From Macrosoma leucophasiata (Eukaryota; Arthropoda; Insecta; Lepidoptera; Hedylidae), in contig JAWQUS010000030.1 in the NCBI GenBank assembly GCA_036365455.1, positions 18,310,001 through 18,374,000 on the forward strand: DNA of 64,000 nucleotides. Direction: 5' to 3'. The position numbers and the translations under genes are program-made. The notes below the pieces were generated by a model. It was not told the origin of the DNA. It made no database searches and worked only from the letters and a program-made list of their open reading frames with translations. Shown one piece after another: positions 32,238-42,599 of this stretch; position 1 is the stretch's first letter; every line of letters starts with the position of its first letter.

Positions 32238-35200
32238 CTATAATCCCGTGGCTTGTAATCTTTTCTTCAATTGCTCAGCGTGACACTGCTCGAACGGTAT
32301 TAGTTTTGTTATTTTCGGTATCTCCAACATAGTTAGCTCTATTATACAATACAGCACTTGTAGGCTGTCCTTTGCTTTTTGAAGTGCCTGTAACATACAG
32401 ATAAACGTAAGTTTGTGTTTCAGCCCGCACTTATTAACATCTAACAAAATATAAGAACACATCTACCAAATAGAAAGTTCAATACATAGAAACACCACCT
32501 CAAAATAACATTGAGATCTTTCTTGAGGTATTTTTTTAAATGGAAGTGACAAACTAGCATGCAGTTCACATTGATTTTAAGTGATGACTGCAGCCTATAG
32601 ACACCCACACAAAGACCAAGGACAAGGTCAAAACACAGATGCGTTACCACTCCTGAGGCCTAAGGTGTTATGTCTCTGTACCGGAAATTACATTACCACC
32701 TGACCGGAACACGATAGCGCTGAAGAAGAAATTGTATGTAGCCAAAATCTAAGAAAATTAAGAACAATCATTCATCTATCCATACTCACAAACTTTTGCA
32801 TTTATAATATTAGTAGGTTAAAAACGAATGCTCACAAGAACAGCTCTCTCCTTCAGTTCTGGCTTGGTAGCCATTTCCTTCTTAATCTGATTCATTTCCT
32901 GCGGCGTATATCCCACTAATTTAGATAGCACATCACTAGTAAACTCCACGTCTATTCTCCCAGTGCCATCTACAATCGTGCATCGCAAACTCCAGCCGTC
33001 TTTACCGACCGACAATTTCGATAATAGCCTCAAAATTTGGCCTTTTACCCGAAAAACTCTACCCAATTTAGCACCCTCAGTCAGATCGTTTATCTGTTTT
33101 ATATACACATATGGTTCCGTCGGAACATTTATTGGTCCTTTATTTGCAGGCTGAGGAATTGCATTGAGCTCAATTTCCTGTGCATCGAACTTTGCTTCTA
33201 TTTCTCTCAAATATTCCTCGTCTTCAAATGAAATATCATCTTCGTTAGGATAATCGTCACTTGTGTTAACTTTCAACTTCTTTTCGGGCGGAACATTGTC
33301 GTCTGTCCTTGATCGTTTTGCGGGGTTGTGAGTTATTTGGCCTTCTAAAGCAGCTAATTGGTCCATATCAATGTCTTCGTCAAAATTATGAGCTACTTGA
33401 AGGCTTGTGACTCTGGCCACTGGCCGGGATGTTTGGTCAAGTGTTGGCTGGTTGGGTATGTGCGTGTGCGGTGCTGGTATATGCGTGTTTCTTGGTGGCA
33501 TTGTTGGATTAATATCTGGACATTCTAAAAAGTTAATAAATATTTTAAAAAATAACACGAAAGCTATTGTGATTAAAAATGCCTAAACATGTTATTTTGT
33601 TTAATGCCTTAATATGAATACAGACCTTGAGTAATGGGAAGACCTAATTTGGAAGACAATAGACCAGCTAACGAATTAGAAATCAATATCTCTTGTACCT
33701 CCCCACCAAGCAGTTCAATAGAACTTTCAGTGAGAAGTAACACCCCTCGACGACATTCCACAGGACCTGTAAATGTATATTTTGAGATGAATCAAATATC
33801 AAGTATCGCATCTTGGATGTTCCGCCATACTGGATTTAGAATGTCGTTACATTATTTTTGGAGGCGGTCTCAACGAGCCCTTTCATTTGATACCCATATC
33901 ATAGAAGTACATTAAAAATAACTATTCCGCCATCTTGGATGGTCCGCCATATTGGGTTTAGAATGACGTAACATTATTTTCGAGTTGCTCTCAGCGAGCC
34001 TTTTCATTTCATACCCATTGTAGAAATACATGCATTAAAAATAACTATTCCGCCATCTTGAATGGTCCGCCATATTGGATTTAGAATGACGTCACACATA
34101 TCGTGAATTGTCTTCCAAACTAAACAAACGTGTATACAAAATTTCAGCTCAATCGACTGAAGATATCTTATTCAAAATTGAGTTCAAAGATACCACCCGA
34201 ACAAACATACTTAAATATTATTATATACATTGCAAATTGTTCTATTCATATAAATAATAATTATTTTATTAAAAATATCATCAAATTATTTTTATAGGAG
34301 TGTGACCTAAACCCGCACCTTACACACGCTTTTCCGTGACCTAAATTGCCTATTTCTGAACGATGTGTAACCCGCGCTTTACGCACGCTTTGTTGTGACG
34401 TAAGTTGCCTATTTCTGAACGGTGCGTAAAATGAAATTAATCGACTAACTTCACATCGCTCATGTACAAAGAATGAAAGAAATGTCACTAGAAGTTTGGA
34501 ATTTGGAAAGGAAATACCTACACAGTGAACAAATGACAAGACAAGCATAGGTCGCTAACCCACGCTAGGGTTAGCGATTCTCCTGAAACCACATCCGTGT
34601 TGTAGAATAAGTAATAGTGATATCAAAGAGAAACATTGATCTATAGTTCGTTCCGCGGAAATCGTAATATTCGGTCAGAAATGGATAGTTCTGGCAGTGA
34701 AGTTAACGAAGATGAGAACAATGAAATTGTTCCGGACGCGATAAAAAAAACAGCGAAATCGGTGACACTGAAATCGGTGCCCTCAAAATCGAAAAAATTA
34801 TACACAGCCGCGTATAACGTGTTCAAGAAATGGCAAAAAGAGAATAAGTCGGATTCCTTTTGTGAAGAAGTACTCCTCGCATATTTTGCACATTTATCAA
34901 ACAAATACTCGCCATCGAGTTTATGGGCAACGTATTCAATGTTGAAGTGTACAATAAATACAAACGATAAAGTAGAAATTGGTCGTTATAAAAAAATAAC
35001 AGGGTTTTTAAAAAACAACAGTTTGGGGTATCGGCCAAATAAATCGAAAGTGTTTTCTCGAGAAAACATTTTCAAATTTTTAAACGAAGCTCCGGACGAT
35101 TTATATTTATTAGAAAAGGTAAGTAAAATATCAATAATATACATCTTTTAAAGAAAAATGGAAAGAAAAATTTGACTTCAGGCGAGACTTGAACTCGCGG

Positions 35201-38200
35201 CCACTGCCACACACAATATAAAACAATATACATTTTTTATTTAATTTTACTGTTACTCAAATCATTAATGGCAAATAAAATATTTTCAGATAGCTCTCAT
35301 CTTCGGTATTTCTGGATCATTGCGCCGAGAAGAATTTGCCAACATCACCGTCGGGGATGTTAAAAACGTGGAAGATAATGTTCTTCTCGTCTTAGTTCCG
35401 AAGACGAAGAATAACGTGTCGAGATCGTTCGTAATAACGAAGGAATTGTACCACATCTGCTGGAAGTACATGAAAAAAAGGCCTGAAAATTGTCTCACTG
35501 ATCGATTTTTTCTTCGGTACTCAAAAGGAACATGCATTCCACAGCCTGTTGGCATAAATAAATTCGGATCGATCCCCAAAGACATCGCCGAGTACCTAAA
35601 TCTGCCTGGTCTGCAGAATTTCACAGGCCACACTTTCCGCCGGACTTCGGCAACACTATTGGCTGACGCTGGTGCCGACATAACGGCACATAAACGACAC
35701 GGAGGCGGATCGGCTGCTTTCAGGTACAACGCCGACTCAATGACGAATGAAAAACTAATTACAGATGGAATGGAAATACCAAAACGACACAGACGCATTA
35801 TCGCTGATATGGAACCGGAGCCAGAACCGTCAACATCCGGGATCAACACGGCTAAAAGCGCCACAAATGAACACAGTGCCGCTTCAACCCCAAGAGCATC
35901 TCTATTCCATACTCCTTTCACGTTGATCGAACCGAAACAGGAAAATGGAGCTTATAGGCACATTATCGCTGATATGGAACCGGAGCCAGAACAGTCAACT
36001 TCCGGGATCAACACGGCTAAAAGCGCCTCAAATGAACATAGTGCCGCTTCAACCCCAAGAGCATCTCCATTCCATACTCCTTTGACTTTGATCGAACCGA
36101 AACAGGAAACGGGGGATTATAGACAAATTATCCCTGATATGGAACCAGAGCCGGAACCGTCAACTTCCAGGATCAACACGCCTCATAGCGCCACAAATAA
36201 ATATAGTGCCACTTCAACCCCAAGAGCATCTCCATCCAATACTCCTTCCACTTTGATCGAACCGAAACAGGAAAATGGAGCTTATGTCTATCATTCGGAA
36301 TCGGACTTGTATCATCAAAATTCTACTGACGATGATGGGCCTAGGCCGAATTACACATTTAATAATTGCAATATTACCATAAATGGCCCTTGCGGCAATG
36401 TTATTATGAACAATTGCACTGTCACAACAACGTGCACAACCAAAAACAAGGCGGTGCAAACTGACGAATATGGTTGCTAAACTTATAATTGAATAATTCA
36501 ATAAAAATTACAACACTTTAAATATTACTTAAAATAATGATTTGGTCTCGAACCCCCGAGCTCCCGCCGTCACAAGTATCGTAATGTACCTCCCCACCCT
36601 TCCGTGCATCCGGGGTTATGTCACATCTCTATCAGGGTGTCCACAGCTGATGTTAAAAAAAAGCCCTGAGTTTTCCCTGGCATTTTTTTCAATTTTCCCT
36701 GACCAAATTTATTTATTTAGTAGGCAAGGATGTATTATTCATATCGCGTATGTCCCCGCAGATGGTGTAGATCGTAAGCGATCTACTCGGTTAAGCGATA
36801 CTGGCGCGGTCGGGTGTGTGGTGGGTGACAAATGAAAATGCGCGTTTTCTGTGCTTCGGAGGGCACGTTAAGCCGTCGGCAGAGAATATGTAATAATACT
36901 ACGTATAGAATGGACACTTCGACGTCCCGCCCATTTTCTCCGCCTCACCCAACCACCTCCCCCCTTAAGGGCGACGGTTGGTATTCTACAGCGAGGTTGC
37001 AAGCCACCTAGTTTTGAGCATTTTAAATTCAATATATTATTTATTTACATAAAAATGGTGGTTGTAATGCTATTGTGTTCGATGGTAATATACGGTGATA
37101 GAGCTCCAATGAACCTACATGTTACCTACTGGACCTGCTAGTAAGTGGTTATCGGTTTTCTCCAATGTAAACCGTTATCAAGTTCTGGGTAAGTTATTTA
37201 AACTGTGGTAGAGCTTCAGTGATGGAGCTCCAAGGCGTACGAGCACAACCGCATTTCCCAATTTATATTTCCCTAAATGGTACCTGGTTAATACTATGTA
37301 AGCAATGTAAGTGTCAATGTCAGGGTAAAAATAATTATCACCGCAACGATAAGGTGATAATTATTATTACAAAAATGGTACCTCCTTTCTAGTCAAAGAT
37401 GGCGGAGATAATCATTTTCCAGAAATATGATACTTAAGGATTTCAATTTTCTGTTTCCTGAGGAGCAAAATTTCCAAATCTAAGATGGCAAACAGTTTTT
37501 TTTATAAAATATGTTTATGTGTATCAATTTCGAGGTTTCTTGGGATACTGATTAAGAAAATACCATCCGTTTTCAGATCCAAGATGGCGGACAGACTTCT
37601 TTTTTCAAAATATGATATGGCCACTACTACTACGCTGAGGTCCTGGGTTCGATTCCCGGGTAGAGGGTTATCAGAGATAATGGTGTAAATTTTCGTAATC
37701 GGCACCCCACGAAACCTCGAAATTGACACCCATATCATAACTTGGAAAAATAATTATGTGCGCCATCTTGGATCTAAAAGGAGATGTCATTTTCGTAATC
37801 AGCACCCCAAGAAATCTCCAAATCGATACCCATATGACATTAAAAAAAGTCTGTCCGCTATCTTGGATCTGTCTCCCTACACTTCCTTCTTCTTCATAAA
37901 ATCCCCCGTCCTACATGTTTAAACTCACTGCTCATGATGGTGAATTCTCCCCTTGTATATACCCTTGGTAAATTTATACATGTAAATAATATTAGATTGT
38001 AGTTTATGTTCTAATACAATACTGTGTTCTGTTGATACTAACCTTTAATTAACTGTGATCGTCTTTGTCTTGTTTTAGGCAGAAAAACGCTGAATAATTA
38101 AAGTGGCACTTATTTTCGTTCTTACCGGACATCCCTCAGATCACCGGTCATAACTCATACGTCTAGTGCCTCCTTAATCACCAGAATTTGGCAGAATTAC

Positions 38201-41200
38201 CCAAACCGAGGTAGAAGCCATAGTATAAAGAAGAAAGAAAAGAAAGATGTCATTATCGTAATCAGCACCCCAAGAAATCTCAAAAGTGATATCAATATGA
38301 TATTTTGCAAAAAAAGGTCTGTCCGCCATCTTGGATCTGAAAACGGATGCCATTTTCTTAATCAGCACCCCAAGAAACCACAAAATTTACACCCATCATT
38401 TAAAGCTAATCTGACATACCTACCCATATTATTAGCATAATATTTGCGTGCCTTCGAGCTCTATCCTTGAAGCTCTATCACCGTACATTACCATTATCAC
38501 TTAGCAGCAAATATACACATTATAATGCGGTGGTGGTAATCGAGCTCGAGTGTGATCTCGAGCTCTTAGGAAACGAAGTGTATTACAATTCCTAGCTTTG
38601 TATTCAATGAGTGCGAAAGGGAAACATCGACTCAGGCCGGCGCGTGAAACAGAACATCTTGTATGAGTAATTAGCCTAATGCGGAGCGCCGCTCACACGT
38701 GATCACGTGACATTGCCGAACCGCGGCGCCCGCTAGTGCGCGGGAATAATACGCTGTGTTGCTTTTGCCGTTTTATGTATACAAACAAAAGTATCGGATT
38801 CGTCAATATTTTGCAGTTTTTCTTTTAAATAAATATTTAAAATGAAATGAGAAAGAAGTAGATTATGTATTTTTTTTCACCTCCACTAAACAACGTCAAG
38901 AGCCTAACATAAAAAATTGCTTTATAAGCTTTAAAAAAATGAGATGTACTGAGTTTGAAGGACTTGCAGCATACTTTACAATATGCTAATCCTGGATCAT
39001 CTGCGTTATCACTTAGCCATTGATAAAATTCTTAACTTATTTTGGGATTTAGCCACATTTTATTAAATACCTATACAGTACTATACACTGTTAAGCACTC
39101 ATTTTAACACTTTAAAGGTATGACTAATTATGAAGAAAAAATCGTAAAATAGAATACTCTAAACCTGAAAAAAATGCTACTATGGTCTGGATTAGGCATT
39201 AGACTAGACTAGAGCATAAAATTAGTTCCCTTATTTTAAAATCACTGGGAAAAAATGTTAACAAATCTCAATTTTCCGACTTTCCAGTTAGCTCTTCGAT
39301 TTCACTGACTTTCCCTGACCACGTTGAGCTTCCCTGACCTTTCTCTGACTTTCCAGAATGTGGACACCCTGTCTATACAAATAAATAAAAGCGAGCTCCA
39401 TCTCTAGAGTTCTACCAGCAGTTAAAAGCCAGTATGAATTATTTATGACGTACAATGTCAATTTACAACCTATTAAAAATAGATGGTCAAAGTAATTAAA
39501 ATTTAATTTCTTCTATCCGTTCATAAAATAATTACCTTTAATAAGCACTTTACTGCCCGCTTGTATATCGATGGATAAATTTCTCATAGGTCTGTATTCA
39601 ATGCCCGATATTTCTTGAGCACCATCTGTCATGTACAGCTTAATCATTCTGGAATACGAACTCTTATTAAACCAGTGATTCCCAAAGTGGTCTATATCGA
39701 CCCCTGGGGGTCTATGACAAACTAAATGGGGACTGCGTCAGTGAAAAAAAAATTTGGGGTTCCATGAAATGAAAATGGGGGTCCACGATAATGAATCTCA
39801 ACACATACACTGATAATACCAATTTATTTACACCATACCAGTGATTCCTAAAGTGGTCCATATGGGAGACTCGATGGAAATTGGAAATGTGAATGTGATA
39901 TAAATGTAGCAAGGACGGGGGTCCACAGAAACCAGAAAAAAATGTAAGGGGTCTACAAGAAAAAATAGTTTGGGAACCTTTGCTATAAACGATTTAAAGC
40001 ATCGGCCAAATGCCAAAAGACGTCCACTGCTGGACAAGCCTTCCCCAAAGATACCCAAGTATTGCGCGTCATCATGGAGAATATGCATCATTATTGCAAC
40101 AATTCTAGACACTAGATAGGACGCTGACTTTTAAGCCATTGTCTTTATTTAAAAAAATATATAAGAACCCGGAACGACATTTTGAAGCGGCTGACCTCGA
40201 CTTCCCGAGGACCATCTCCAACTATCCTTACCACAGGTCTTGCCTTGTGTACTCTACAGGCGAGCATGCGTGTCCAGTGTGGCATCGCTCTGCTCATGCT
40301 AAAGAAGTAATCGTCGCACTAAATGAAACCTGCAGAGCAATAACAGGATGTTTAAAACCTACATCCCGAACTTGTTATACACCCTTGCAGGTATTGCCCC
40401 ACCAGATGTCCGTCGGCAGGTTTGTCTGTGTAAAAGTGCCACCAGAAAATTTATCCCCGACATCCTCTGCTCGGTTACGTCAATTGCCCGCTTGAAAAGC
40501 CATGTGTGCCTGAGTGAAGGCGTTTGGCAGATTGCGCACGCCGTAAAAGTTCAAACGTATCAAACATTTGTTTAATGCACCGTTCATTCCGCCTGCGCAG
40601 TGCGCCTTCACTCAGGACACACACTTAGTATAATAAACTTATAATAATAATAAAGCCTTTTATTTCCAAATACAAGATAATGTAAGGTAATTTACATTAA
40701 AAGAGGAGTTTGTGACTCAATAATGTCTCGTAATTTGGTGTGCCTCTTGGCAGAGGCCTCCTCCAGCTTTCTCCATTGCGCTCTGTCGTCTGCGACTCTG
40801 GTCCAGTATGGTCCCAAGGTTAGCCTGATATTGTCTCTCCACCTTACTCTCGGGCGTCCTTGCTATCTTATGTTCTCTCTTGAGTAACATAGACAACAGG
40901 CAGCTACTACAGCTTTATAAAGCCCAAAAGCAGTCCCGTCTGGTATATTGTTCTTATTTGTGGGCGTGAGCCCCCAATTACCAATTTGGTCCACTTGACA
41001 AAGACGCGCTGTTCATACGAACGATACAGGACTCACTGACAAGCTCGAAAATCTGACCTGCGCAGAGACATCAAGCGTCTGTGCGTCTTTCATCATCTCT
41101 ACAATGGTGAGTGCTCTATTGAACTTTTCGTTGTTGTACCACCGTTTCATTTCTTACATCGTACTACACGAAGAGAGAAATTTTACCCTCACCATTGGAC

Positions 41201-42423
41201 ACTTGGTAGTGTTCAATGGTTCGATTTTTACGTTCCTTTCTACCCAGAATGTGTAAATTATGGAACAAACTTCCCTCCAAGGTGTTTCCTCGGTGCTACA
41301 ATATGCGGTTCTTAAAAAATAGCGTCAAAAGAGTCCATCAAGGCTGGCAACGCGTTGGCAACTGCCCTGATGTTGTAAATGTTCATAGGCGACGGTGACT
41401 ACTTTCCTTCAGGTGCCCCTGGTATGGTTGTCTGTCAACCTTCAGAAATAGGTTTCGATCTGCAATGGCCCATCTGGCGAAAGCTAAACAGACTACGTAC
41501 CGGAATGGATTGTTGCAGATCACACATTCGTCTGAACCTGAATTTGACTGCGGTGCTGCAGGATATGATCACTGTGATAGCTATTATGGGGCCATACATT
41601 ACCTTTTAACCAGAACCAGAACACGATATTGTTGAACACTACCGTTTGGCAGCAGATAGATTACGTAATGTGATGGTGCACCTACCTCTACGCCTTTGAG
41701 CTCCTACATTGGAACTCTACCACTAGTAATATCAAACTCTACCATAAATAAGTAAAGTTTAATACTGTTTCACAGCATGGTTGGTATCACCAAGAGGTAA
41801 AGGTAGGTTTCATCCCCTACCACCACTTGATGACTAATCGTAATATACCAAGTTACCTGTGATTTGAGATTTTATCTTCAAAATTAGTTGTAGCTTCAAC
41901 ATTCTCCATATTTACTTTTTGTAACTTCAAGTATTGCTGGTAGGCAGGAGTTCCTGCAAATAAATATTATTTCATAAATTTTCCATGAGGGCTTTGAATG
42001 GCACATTTATTATCATTCATAATTTCATAACATAAGCTGTTTCTTAAAATAACTTACCTATATCGATAGCTGCATTTATTTGGAGCACATGTCTTCCGTT
42101 CAAGACAGTTTTATGCTGATTCTTCAAGTTAGCTGGTAAAGACCCAGGACATATGTCTTTTAAATCATTTAATAACAATTGCTCTTTTGCCAAATTCTGT
42201 ATCTCTGATATGCTGTAATTTCCACCACTGTCTTCTGTTAAATACTCGACGCAGCTGGAATGATGATAAATTTTATAATTGTAATAAGCCAGTTATCTAT
42301 TAATTAATTGCTTATAATAATAATACATTGTGTACACTACCCTGATAGCCAATCGGGTTCAACAAACATGTAGTTGGACTCCAAATAGGACCGAACGGAA
42401 TTGATTAATGAATTTATAGACAT
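32238..42423 (-). CDS. RMI1: RMI1, RecQ-mediated genome instability protein 1, complete
   Basis: OB-fold partner of BLM helicase and topoisomerase III-alpha in the dissolvasome, which unlinks double Holliday junctions without crossover. Seven coding exons on the minus strand: 42423-42341, 42254-42058, 41953-41857, 39648-39536, 33766-33626, 33524-32836 and 32387-32238. All have GT-AG borders and joining phases, giving 489 codons. The N-terminal part has EPDWLSGCVEYL, a helical segment ending LNGRHVLQINAAIDIGTPAY, then the OB fold with MIKLYMTDGAQEISGIEYRP, GSKVLIKG and RRGVLLLTESSIELLGGEV. An acidic variable linker follows in exon 6. The C-terminal OB fold has TIVDGTGRIDVEFTSDVL, GYTPQEM and a last exon with PFEQCHAEQLKKRL. 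The blocks follow vertebrate RMI1 in order. The ATG at 42423 is chosen because exon 1 is open from there into PDWLSG. Intron 4 (39535-33767) carries a Crypton and other repeats. Confidence 0.92.
32530..32724 (-). repeat. Family A element in RMI1 intron 6
   Basis: Reverse copy, 3' two thirds, ending at ACACGATAGCGCTGAAG. Confidence 0.8.
33800..34110. repeat. Tandem CCGCCATCTTGG repeat beside RMI1 exon 5
   Basis: About two and a half units of roughly 125 bp. Each has CCGCCAT(A/C)TTGGATTTAGAATG or its close form, then a GCGAGCCTTTTCATTTCATACC-like block and ATTAAAAATAACTATT. It begins about 35 bp upstream (minus sense) of the exon 5 acceptor. Confidence 0.75.
34300..34430. repeat. 59-bp tandem repeat upstream of the Crypton ORF
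   Basis: GTGACCTAAATTGCCTATTT at 34336 and GTGACGTAAGTTGCCTATTT at 34395, with related CCCGCACCTTACACACGCTT / CCCGCGCTTTACGCACGCTT blocks. About two units, ending about 250 bp before the Crypton start. Possible promoter-proximal or terminal repeat of the element. Confidence 0.65.
34681..36480 (+). CDS. Crypton tyrosine recombinase, two exons, apparently intact
   Basis: Tyrosine-recombinase (YR) transposase of the Crypton superfamily, which moves DNA through a circular intermediate. Exons 34681-35118 and 35290-36480 (GTAAGT donor, TTTTCAG acceptor, phase 0) encode 542 residues without a break. N terminus: helical SAM-like core-binding domain (KKWQKENKSDSF, LLAYFAHLSNKYSPSSLW). Catalytic domain: Arg158 in GSLRREEF, His260-x-x-Arg263 in TGHTFRRTSATLL, His283 in HKRHGGG, and candidate nucleophile Tyr292 in SAAFRYNADS. 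Relatives usually have Trp where residue 286 is Gly. Residues about 314-478 are three 55-residue repeats. The tail FNNCNITINGPCGNVI resembles Crypton C termini. The gene lies opposite to RMI1 within its intron 4. The start at 34681 is the first Met before the conserved part; an in-frame ATG at 34636 is possible. It may be a recent transposon or a domesticated gene. Confidence 0.85.
35148..35205 (-). mobile_element. tRNA-derived SINE 3' piece inside the Crypton intron
   Basis: GAAAGAAAAATTTGACTTCA and GGCGAGACTTGAACTCGCGG match the SINE at 2884-3015. It makes up a third of the 171-bp Crypton intron. Confidence 0.8.
35791..36285 (+). repeat. Three in-frame 165-bp repeats in the Crypton ORF
   Basis: Units begin at 35791, 35956 and 36121, exactly 165 bp apart, coding 55 residues each. 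Shared motifs are IIADMEPEPE, STSGINT, SAASTPRAS and TLIEPKQE. Changes between units keep the frame open. Confidence 0.95.
36881..36990 (+). repeat. Repeat G, 5' part
   Basis: CAGAGAATATGTAATAATAC to GGGCGACGGTTGGTATTCTA: the first half of the unit at 9422 and 31969. Confidence 0.75.
37204..37297 (+). repeat. Family A fragment, diverged
   Basis: GTGGTAGAGCTTCAGTGATG, GAGCTCCAAGGCG and CCCTAAATGGTAC. Confidence 0.5.
37375..38400. repeat. Cluster of CAAGATGGCGGAC repeats in both directions
   Basis: AAGATGGCGGA near 37396 and 37582 on plus; CCGCCATCTTGGATCTGA near 38324, and similar near 37760 and 37860, in reverse. Each is coupled to ATCAGCACCCCAAGAAA or its reverse. A family B SINE head (GGTCCTGGGTTCGATTCCCG) sits inside at about 37615-37690. 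A 13-bp hairpin (AATAATTATCACC / GGTGATAATTATT) lies at about 37327-37366. Confidence 0.65.
38163..38245 (+). repeat. LINE 3' tail with AAG run, copy 1
   Basis: CTAGTGCCTCCTTAATCACC, AATTACCCAAACCGAGGTAG, CCATAGTATAAAGAAG. The same sequence is inserted at 47322-47409. Confidence 0.75.
39839..39982 (-). mobile_element. hAT-type MITE, second copy
   Basis: CAGTGATTCCTAAAGTGG to AAAAATAGTTTGGGAACC. It is the reverse of 13552-13737. A third partial end (CCAGTGATTCCCAAAGTGG) is at about 39672, 24 bp past RMI1 exon 4. Confidence 0.75.
40105..40600 (+). mobile_element. LINE ORF2 fragment
   Basis: Open code with EHACPVWHRSAHAKEVIVAL and NETCRAITGCLKP, then in another frame TLAGIAPPDVRRQVC. This is a common reverse-transcriptase C-terminal stretch in insect LINEs. 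Broken by a frameshift. Confidence 0.6.
40630..40870 (-). mobile_element. LINE 3' end
   Basis: The minus strand codes a decayed GRPRVRWRDNIR-like, then PYWTRVADDRAQWRKLEEA-like stretch, typical of a LINE C terminus. The 3' UTR runs into an A/T tail (CTTTTATTTCCAAATACAAG on plus). Confidence 0.6.
40885..41440 (+). mobile_element. Jockey-like LINE C-terminal fragment
   Basis: Decayed frames; the last, 41216-41398, has FLPRMCKLWNKLPSKVFPRC and ends GWQRVGNCPDVVNVHRRR-stop. It is followed by the 3' UTR seen at 29291 in reverse. Confidence 0.7.
41570..41728 (-). repeat. Family A element, diverged 5' half
   Basis: ACCAGAACACGATATTGTTG, ACTACCGTTTGGCAGCAGAT, and CTCTACCACTAGTAAT at the end. It lies in RMI1 intron 3. 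Confidence 0.65.
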
Positions 42424-42599
42424 TTTGTTTGAGTAACAAACTGCAATCACTCATAAAAGAAGTATAGACCTTTGAAAATTCTAAAATACTTAGAAATGTT
42501 TGCATTTTATCTATATCTAAATGCGAAAACCGCGAAAACAAACACAAAACGCAAAACAAGTGTCAGTGTCAACTGTCAATGTCAAATCATTGTCAAAAA

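Larger units (their letters stand above)
36633..39371. mobile_element. 2.7-kb element with CAGGGTGTCCACA terminal inverted repeats
   Basis: CAGGGTGTCCACA at 36633 is mirrored by TGTGGACACCCTG ending 39371. TCTAT flanks both sides (36628-36632 and 39372-39376). Inside each end are TTCCCTGACC/GTCAGGGAA subterminal motifs in opposite direction. No transposase is recognisable. The interior holds other repeats (36881, 37204, 37375-38400). Probably a non-autonomous DNA transposon, hAT-like by its CAGGG end, though a hAT should leave 8 bp. Confidence 0.6.

Noticed and set aside
35286..35921. 211-codon open frame on the minus strand
   Set aside because: Antisense shadow of the Crypton catalytic exon, whose sense frame has clear recombinase motifs.
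42359..42559. 66-codon frame covering RMI1 exon 1
   Set aside because: Wrong frame: the one that joins exon 2 by phase starts at 42423 and reads MSINSLINSVRSYLE.
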